The position numbers and the translations under genes were made by a program. The notes under the pieces are model-generated. The model was not told where the DNA came from. It ran no database searches and saw only the letters and a list, made by a program, of their open reading frames with translations. Of a DNA stretch of 12,841 bases, positions 7,322-12,841 are shown in pieces (the stretch's first letter is position 1; each line of letters begins with the position of its first letter). Source of the DNA: Stemphylium vesicarium (lineage: Eukaryota > Ascomycota > Dothideomycetes > Pleosporales > Pleosporaceae); the NCBI GenBank assembly GCA_004380135.1, contig QXCR01000357.1:1-12841 (forward strand), read 5' to 3'.

Positions 7322-8102
7322 TACAAACTAACTCTTTGCAAAGGAAGAGGGCTGGGAAGTCTAAGACAAGTATATGTATCGACAAAGGTTTCTTGACTAC
7401 CTCGACCGATACGATAACGAGAAGAGAATATCTACCCCAGGATTAGTATCTTTTACGAGACGAGTATTAGGAAATGAATAGTTCCAGAAGCGCCCTTCTA
7501 TACTCCAACCACAAACGAGAGCATTTTTAACACTAGATAATAGTTTTAGTTAAGAATCTAATAATGACAGCGGCCCAACTTATGTGGAGGGAGAGTAGTA
7601 CCTAAGTATCCCCTGTGTAATCCCATCAGAATCCTATGATATCCTAGAGTGGTAGCAGTCAAATAAAGGTACATATCCTCGACTAGCCTAAGTCGCGAAG
7701 GATGTGTTAGCAATCCCTATTATAGGGGTTGGTGTTAAACGCGTCTTTAACGTCGCGAAGGATGTTATTAGCATTTAGAGGCATTAACTTACCGCTTAAA
7801 CTATATAATAAATTATAGTTTATAGGGATGCAATTACTCTAAAAGAGTAAAGCAAGAATACGAATTCAGCGCTATAGTCTAATAGTCTATCTTATAAGGT
7901 TGAAGATATCTTCAAGCTTCAGGCACCTATTAAAGATGTGCCTCAAATAGAAGAGAGCGGAGAACTAGATAAATTAGTTGAAGAGGTATCTCCGCTACAG
8001 GTACGAAAGCGTCGGGCGGTTAAGACAATTAAACGTCGAGAGCTCCCTAAGCGTGAGCGTCGGCGACCAGAGCGCCTGCGTACTACTAAATCACCACTAT
8101 AA

Positions 8103-8255
8103 TAATAGGCTGTAATAATATAGTTTTATTAGAATAGTGTTCTATTATTATATTAAACCCACCGTTATAGCTTAATAGTAAATAGTAGCTACCTATTAAT
8201 AACTACTATATTAATTAATTACTTTAATATTTAATTTAAAATATAAGTACCTATT
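8103..8255. other. 3' region of the transposase gene
   Basis: AT-rich sequence with several in-frame stops directly after codon 850 (TAA TAA TAG) leads up to the right inverted repeat. It probably holds the 3' untranslated region and polyadenylation signals. No gene is seen. Confidence 0.4.
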
Positions 8256-8434
8256 CTTATAACCTAACCTAACCTAGCCCACCCTAAAGGTAACCTAGCC
8301 TAGCCCGCGCTAATATAACCTATAACCTAACCTAACCCACGCTAAGTAACCCAGAACCCAACCCAACCCATGCCAAGAAATCCATAACCCAACCCAACCC
8401 GACCTTGGGTATACCGAACCCAACCTCCACCCTA
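8256..8434 (-). repeat. right long inverted repeat of the hAT element
   Basis: About 179 bases of C-rich units complement the left repeat. The outer units read AACCCAACCC, while the inner ones (8261-8335) read AACCTAACCT, a CCCA-to-CCTA change typical of RIP that mimics telomere repeats. Four C runs at 8350-8352, 8357-8359, 8362-8364 and 8367-8369, with loops of 4, 2 and 2 bases, fit a G-quadruplex on the minus strand. The tip is CCACCCTA at 8427-8434. Confidence 0.75.
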
Positions 8435-8700
8435 CACTACGCCACGCAACCAAAAGGTACGTATGATCAATATACTACTGATCATGGTGCGGGATAGTAT
8501 ATATCGTCAGCCAGACCTGACATAAAGCACTGTGCTGTAGCATCGCCACATAGCTTTCTGAAGCACTGCAGTGATCGAAAACAGGTACCACAGCCATCGG
8601 CGGATCGATCGATTTTGCTTCATCATCGCTCACTGCCCACATATACGGCAGAGAAAGAGCGCCGATTTATTCGCTCAGCGTCAGCTGTATTGCTATTAAA
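8435..8700. other. non-RIP island forming the right flank of the hAT insertion
   Basis: Composition is normal with ample CpA, as in 2226-2748, so it is probably the other half of the interrupted single-copy island. A small inverted repeat, TGATCA-N9-TGATCA, lies at 8464-8484. No gene is seen. Confidence 0.4.
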
Positions 8701-10060
8701 CTTTACATAGTAACTATAGTAGCGCAGTTACTAGAATAGATCTGGTATTAATAACCTTCTTCCTCCTTTATATAAGGCCACGTATTAACTTTAGTAATAG
8801 AAAGGCTATTAGAATTTACTATTAACTCTAAAGTATAGATAATAGATTATATATATACATAGACTAGTAGTATTTAGATAAGAGCGTAATTTTACTATAG
8901 TAGAAAAATTACTTTTAGACCTACTATTCTAGTAATATTATAAACTACTATCTAAATTAAGGACTACTTATTTTTATTAAATTTATAATAATTCTTACTA
9001 TTCTAAGGTAAGTCTTAAAGATACTACTAAGAAAAGACTTATAGCTAAATTACTTCTATATTACCTTAAGTCTTAGTAAGAGTAAGAAGAGAGTAGATAT
9101 ATAAGAGTAGTAAATAAAAATAGTTTATAAGGAGCGGCGAAAGAATAAAAAATATATAGAGAGCTACTTCACGTTATAGCTTTTTCTATAGAGAATAGAT
9201 ATATTATCTTTATAGTAGCGCTCCGCATGTATTTCCTTACACTAATCCCGACTATTGCTCTATCTACGCTAGAAGGCTAGCCCATTACCATCACTCTACC
9301 AAGCGTGTCCCTACAGGACTTAAGACTATAGGCTTAGAAGAAGGGATATAAACTTACTTAGACTTTCTTATATAAGGCTTATAATTAATAACTTATACTA
9401 TAGTTACTTACTATACTATTAAATTCTAATCCTTATACGTGTCGCAATCTAGTATTACTATCTTATACTTACTAACTACTATTAGAGCACTTTAGTAGAG
9501 AATAATAAGAAGATTAATAATATATATTATAGTAATATAAACTTTTATAAGTAGATAATATTTATAGACGTTATAAGTTTATTAAGTTTAGTATAACTTA
9601 GAAGATAAAAGCTATTAATAATAAATAATATTATAGATATTATCTCTAGCTCTACTTAATCTTAGAAGCTAGAAGTAGTTTAAGTGCCTACTTTTATTAT
9701 TAAATTAAAAATATATCTAGAAGCTTACCTACTTATACTTACTAACTCTACTATATAATAATAATAGATAAGTAGTTATATAGCGCTAGGCTATATTTAG
9801 TATACTATATACTAAAAAATAGTAAATACTAATTATAGACTATTCTATAATAGTATATAGATTAAACTACTTAGTAATATACTATATAGAGTACTACTTA
9901 GGATTACTCTATCTATTAGTATACTAGATCTTACTTAGTATTACTGCGCTATAGACTATACTACTATATATATATCTTTAACTTCTAGCTAATAGTAACT
10001 AAAATAGAGTATTATATAGTACCGTAGTGTAGTATAGTAGTAATAGTATTTCTTATTGCG
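8701..10060. repeat. RIP-degraded AT-rich tract with a small unaffected island
   Basis: Over a kilobase is TpA-saturated with very few CA or TG words. A short island of normal composition at about 9215-9330 interrupts it. Translation in all frames is shattered by TAA/TAG. The length suggests one or more retroelements or DNA transposons beyond recognition. No gene is called. Confidence 0.6.
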
Positions 10061-10240
10061 AGCTTATTAGCTAACCACTCTTCGCCTCCCAAGGACTAGA
10101 AGCAGGTCGTTGAAATAAGTCAGACTTCAGTGCCTTGTGCTACCCCACTCCACCATTGCATCCGCGCGATCTTCTGTCGTTACCCGTCCAGGAGAGAATC
10201 CGATATTCAAGACCTCTGTTTTATCCGCCGCTCCATCTCC

Positions 10241-10444
10241 ATGGCATCTGAGCAGCAGGCGCAGAAACTGGCCCGCAGCAAGGCTAGAAGAGCCGCGAAC
10301 AACTACCGGAGGCTGATCAAAACACTGTGCTCGAAGCTGAATAAGCTGTACGGGTCCTACGGCGCCGATGTCTACTTTGTGGCACGGCGTAATGGTCGGA
10401 TTGTCGAATGCGCATCCACGGACGCGACAGGCCGTAGGCCGTAG
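10241..10444 (+). CDS. small protein resembling the fungal MADS-box fold
   Basis: The ATG at 10241 in CCATGGC context is chosen over an upstream in-frame ATG at 10130, because the intervening sequence looks like a pyrimidine-rich fungal leader and the extra residues show no conservation that I can see. The 67-residue product starts MASEQQAQKLARSKARR and is basic and helical. It then has LIKTLCSKLNKLYGSYGADV followed by YFVARRNGRI. This recalls the MADS (SRF-type) pattern of a basic helix ending ..L..L, GADV and a beta strand with NGR. The classic N-terminal DNA-contact segment is poorly matched. Composition is normal, with RIP tracts on both sides. It could be a complete tiny gene, the first exon of a larger one, or a remnant. 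Confidence 0.5.
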   Translation: MASEQQAQKLARSKARRAANNYRRLIKTLCSKLNKLYGSYGADVYFVARRNGRIVECASTDATGRRP

Positions 10445-10865
10445 TCGCCCCTAGACTAAGCTACTCTTATAAGTAGCCCTATGCCTTCTCATAATAAAAA
10501 TAACTAAACCTTTAGAAAAAACTACTACTATCTACTACTAGTAATAATATTACTTATCTAAATAGGTTAAACTAAGCGTAGAGAAGAGAATATGCCTTCT
10601 AATTTTAGATAGGCTAGCTATAACTTATATAATTAATCTATAGTATTTAATACTTAAATATTAGTAGATTTATATAGCGTCTTAAGCGAAAGATATATCC
10701 GCCTAGCTTATACTTAGCTATCTACTAACGCTTATCTACTTAATAGTATATCTACGCTAGATTAGCTATGTCTTTAGTTATACTTAACTAATATATATAT
10801 CTTATAATAGTAATTATTAAATAATTTATTTTTATAACTTATACCTTAGTTATAGTATTATTCTT
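10445..10865. repeat. RIP-degraded AT-rich tract
   Basis: The TpA-rich, CpA-poor signature resumes directly after the stop codon of the small MADS-like frame and lasts about 420 bases. No gene is seen. Confidence 0.55.
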
Positions 10866-11815
10866 ATTATCGTAGTAGTGCACTTCACTCTCTTAACTAT
10901 TCCTATGATATTATGTAGTACTTTCGCCACTAGTCCTCGCGGACGACCCTCTAAGATGCATCCCGCCGGCTATAAAGCAGACCTGGCACTACAATAGACG
11001 AGCCAAAAGGGCAGCCTTCTAGCGTAACTATCACGGAACTGCTAGGTAAGGGGCGTAGATGAATTTCTACTAAGTCTAATTACACTGCGGAGTCTAGCGA
11101 TGGCTAAGCTACCCGCGTCTGGTCGCGACGGCTTTTGAGGACCAGTGCCGCCTGACGAGACCAATAGAATGCAGTGAGATGGTCTAGGGTGGGGGTCTGA
11201 CCTGGTATTCAAAACTGCGATGCGGATGCTGTGTTAGCACGGGTAACATAGCGCGAGTGTCGAAGTATGGACAGATAGCCGGAAGCCGTGCCTGTGAAGA
11301 CAGAATGCTCGCTGTGATGAATCTTTGCCTTTTGGTCTCGCAGTGCAGCATCTTGCATTGGAATGGGGGTCGAGTTGTGGACGAGTGCTTGGCCTCATGC
11401 CCTTACGACATTCCCAATGAGTGCTAACGTCATGCTTGCTCGTGATCCTAGGTCGTCATTCGCGGCTAGCGGCCCTCTTCCTTCGCTACGTATAAATGCT
11501 GTCTCAACGCTTTGAATTGCACCGGCCGAAAGTCAGTACAGCCATGTGTTGCCGCGACTGCGTCCTAGTCCCGCTGACCCGCAACTCCCACCACATACCC
11601 AGTCTACCAGACGTGCAACAGCTGATGCCATCTCCACTTGTTTTGACCGTGGAAGAGCCGAAAATCGACACGTATACTCGCAATCGTAATGCTCTCGCAG
11701 TAGCTACCTCGTAAGATGGGACAAAGCCCTATTTGCAGTCGCCTGCAACTAACACAGCGCAGTTCTTCAGGGCAAGCTCTTAGCTTCGTCGCTAACGCAT
11801 CTCACCAGCTCGCTA
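10866..11815. other. GC-richer region without a convincing gene
   Basis: About 950 bases have ordinary composition. The best frame is 11496-11714 on the plus strand: 72 codons from an ATG just after TATAAA, with a Pro/Ser/Leu-rich middle (SLPDVQQLMPSPL) faintly like the N-terminal region of some fungal transcription factors. No domain or splice support follows, so I do not call it a gene. Otherwise nothing is recognised. Confidence 0.35.
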
Positions 11816-12024
11816 AAATTATAGGCTAGAAGGTTAATATTAAAGACTAATAAGAGCACTAGGATATAAGGGCGAAGGTTTTATAGAGGAATATTACTAG
11901 AATAGCTTAACCTTATAGTTACGTTCTATTCTATAATAATAACTAATTAGATCTATAGATAAATTAGGGCCACTTTTATATATACCTACGAGACTAGTTA
12001 ATTAATATAACTATTATATATATT
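11816..12024. repeat. short RIP-degraded tract
   Basis: About 200 TpA-rich bases with little CA or TG lie between two GC-richer regions. No gene is seen. Confidence 0.45.
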
Positions 12025-12795
12025 GCAAAGTGGCGATCGTAGCTAGAGCCCTAATAGGATTAACGAAGACTGCGTGTTATGTGCTGCTTATATCTACGTC
12101 ACGCGCCACACTGACTAGGGTTGGGCTCCAATCCAAAGGACTCCATTATCCCCGGCACGTCCCCCCACTGCCCCACCAGTATCGTTGCGATAGCCCAGCG
12201 CTGAGGCTGCGCGAGCTGTCAGCTACGTACCTGTGGTTTTGACTATCGTACAACTTCGCGTCTTGATTCCGCCGCTGCCAGCAGAGGCGAGCGGCCCTAT
12301 GACCAGGTGTAGGCTACCTCTCATCAGCGTGGGGTAGGGGCGGCTGTCAAAGACAATCCTCTTTCTTCTAATAGCAAACTAAGACATCCACTACAGAACA
12401 AAACCCTTCCTGCCGACCTGACCACGTAGATTTCGCCGGGCGTACCACTTAGCGAGACTGTGCAACGCACTCGAGCTCGCTACAGGCGATAACAAGATAT
12501 CTGCGCTATGACTGAGTATGCTTCTGTAGGCGCCATGGGGGTTGGCGGCATATGCGCCGGCCAAGCGTGGATGCTCAGACAGGTTTTGGTCGTCTCTGGC
12601 GACAACAGGCTTGCTACGGCCTTCTCTCCCTGTCCCTCACGTGGCTATATGGCCATGTTCATGGCGGCAATGCTGCAGACAAGGCTCGTACATCGACCAC
12701 GATGGAGTCCCATTGGCTGCCGTCCGCCAGCTCTGCAGTTCTACCGCATAAACTGGAAACTAGGTTGGGAGTAGTGTCTTAGCAGCCTGGCAACG
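12025..12795. other. GC-richer region, overlapping open frames, no clear gene
   Basis: Open frames of 69-88 codons overlap in all three plus-strand frames between 12508 and 12782. That points to GC-rich non-coding sequence rather than one real gene. The frame at 12030 begins only at GTG. None matches a family I know. Confidence 0.35.
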
Positions 12796-12803
12796 TATAT
12801 ATA
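12796..12803 (+). promoter_or_regulatory. TATA-like element near the window end
   Basis: TATATATA sits 38 bases before the window end, followed by a C-rich stretch that could be a start region for a gene to the right. This is suggestive only, because TA-rich words are common in this genome. Confidence 0.25.
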
Positions 12804-12841
12804 CCGGCCAGTGCCCCGAGGTGCCCCATCGTTCTTCCAAT

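Larger units (their letters stand above)
5450..8102 (+). pseudogene. BED-finger hAT transposase, RIP-inactivated
   Basis: hAT transposases cut and paste their element through hairpin intermediates with an RNase H-like DDE core. Exons 5450-6619, 6670-7293 and 7344-8102 give about 850 codons in one frame across two 50-base introns. The BED zinc finger shows CFNC, an HP pair, then HRKTQGC. The catalytic core has Asp 242 (ALDT) and Asp 308 (ITCDNASNN), 66 apart, close to the spacing in Hermes. Further hAT marks are CLTHVINLVVQ, RDVKTRWNSTYDM, CATVLDPTTKLS and the C-terminal dimerisation block (YPRLA, VAKDVLAIP, RVFNVAKDV). The third acidic residue appears to have become Lys 730. A basic stretch near the end suggests nuclear localisation. 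Twenty-five premature stops are all TAA or TAG. The inferred start is ATA at 5450, probably a mutated ATG. Confidence 0.88.
2749..8434 (+). mobile_element. hAT-superfamily DNA transposon carrying a histone H3 gene
   Basis: The left end reads TAGGCTGGCAAATGGGT and the right end, reverse-complemented, TAGGGTGGAGGTTGGGT. This resembles the YAGGG(S)TGGCAAA type of hAT terminus known from the superfamily. Inside the tips lie long imperfect inverted repeats of GGGTTGGGTT-type units (2749-2916 and 8256-8434). The internal genes are a histone H3 (minus strand), an acidic-tailed protein (plus) and a BED-finger hAT transposase (plus). hAT elements normally make 8-base target duplications, but none is convincing here; the best shared word is ACCCT. 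All damage to the coding frames is C-to-T or G-to-A of RIP type, with no indels that I can find. The element is therefore dead but young in structure. Exact ends are uncertain by several bases. Confidence 0.85.

Noticed and set aside
3044..8102. A variant genetic code in which TAA/TAG are read as Gln or Trp
   Set aside because: Ordinary CAA/CAG and TGG codons remain common, stops replace both Gln and Trp, and TAA/TAG also end the genes. RIP of CpA explains all of this.
8256..8434. A telomere or internal telomere array
   Set aside because: Units are irregular, occur as inverted copies at both ends of the hAT element, and the outer ones are AACCC, not the TTAGGG complement. The telomere-like words arise from C-to-T change.
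2788..8525. Shared word CTGACATAA at 2788-2796 and 8517-8525 as a target-site duplication
   Set aside because: The left copy is inside the inverted repeat and the right copy is about 80 bases outside the other end, with no matching tips next to them.
12508..12782. Three overlapping plus-strand frames of 69-88 codons
   Set aside because: They overlap in all three frames and show no known domain. This is typical of GC-rich non-coding sequence.

Overview
The window looks like a piece of a filamentous ascomycete (Pezizomycotina) genome. Long AT-rich tracts are crowded with TpA and almost empty of CpA/TpG, which is the footprint of repeat-induced point mutation (RIP). They alternate abruptly with GC-richer islands. 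Introns are 45-50 bases long with GT...AG ends and CTAAC/CTAAT/TTAAC-like branch sites. No tRNA, rRNA, CRISPR array or bacterial-type gene was seen.

The centre (about 2749-8434) is one decayed but structurally intact hAT-superfamily DNA transposon of about 5.7 kb. It is bounded by long imperfect inverted repeats built from GGGTTGGGTT units. It carries three genes: (1) a complete, divergent histone H3 gene on the minus strand (3044-3578, two introns, 145 codons); (2) an unrecognised 363-codon gene on the plus strand (3862-5046, two introns) with a lysine-rich middle and a very acidic C-terminus; (3) the BED-finger hAT transposase on the plus strand (5450-8102, two introns, about 850 codons). 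By hand translation all three frames can be followed from end to end without an indel. They are broken by 40 premature stops, every one TAA or TAG and none TGA, as expected if RIP changed CAA/CAG and TGG codons.

The three genes share a sign of common descent as one unit. Each has, shortly upstream of its start, and in five of the six introns, a pair of 9-base TTATCACAG-like motifs repeated at exactly 13 bases and always in the sense orientation of the gene. The histone and the acidic-protein gene diverge from a shared 283-base promoter with nested palindromes at its centre. I know of no described hAT element carrying its own histone H3. The working idea is a transposon that supplied a chromatin component, perhaps with a partner protein, to act on its own or its host's chromatin.

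Left of the element: RIP tracts at 1-240, 590-958 and 1400-2225; islands at 241-589, 959-1399 (a long open frame on the minus strand) and 2226-2748 (the insertion site). Right of it: a short island (8435-8700), RIP tracts with a small island at 9215-9330, a small probable gene resembling the fungal MADS-box fold (10241-10444), another RIP tract, a GC-richer region without a convincing gene (10866-11815), a short RIP tract (11816-12024), and a final GC-richer stretch ending in a TATA-like site that may serve a gene beyond the window.
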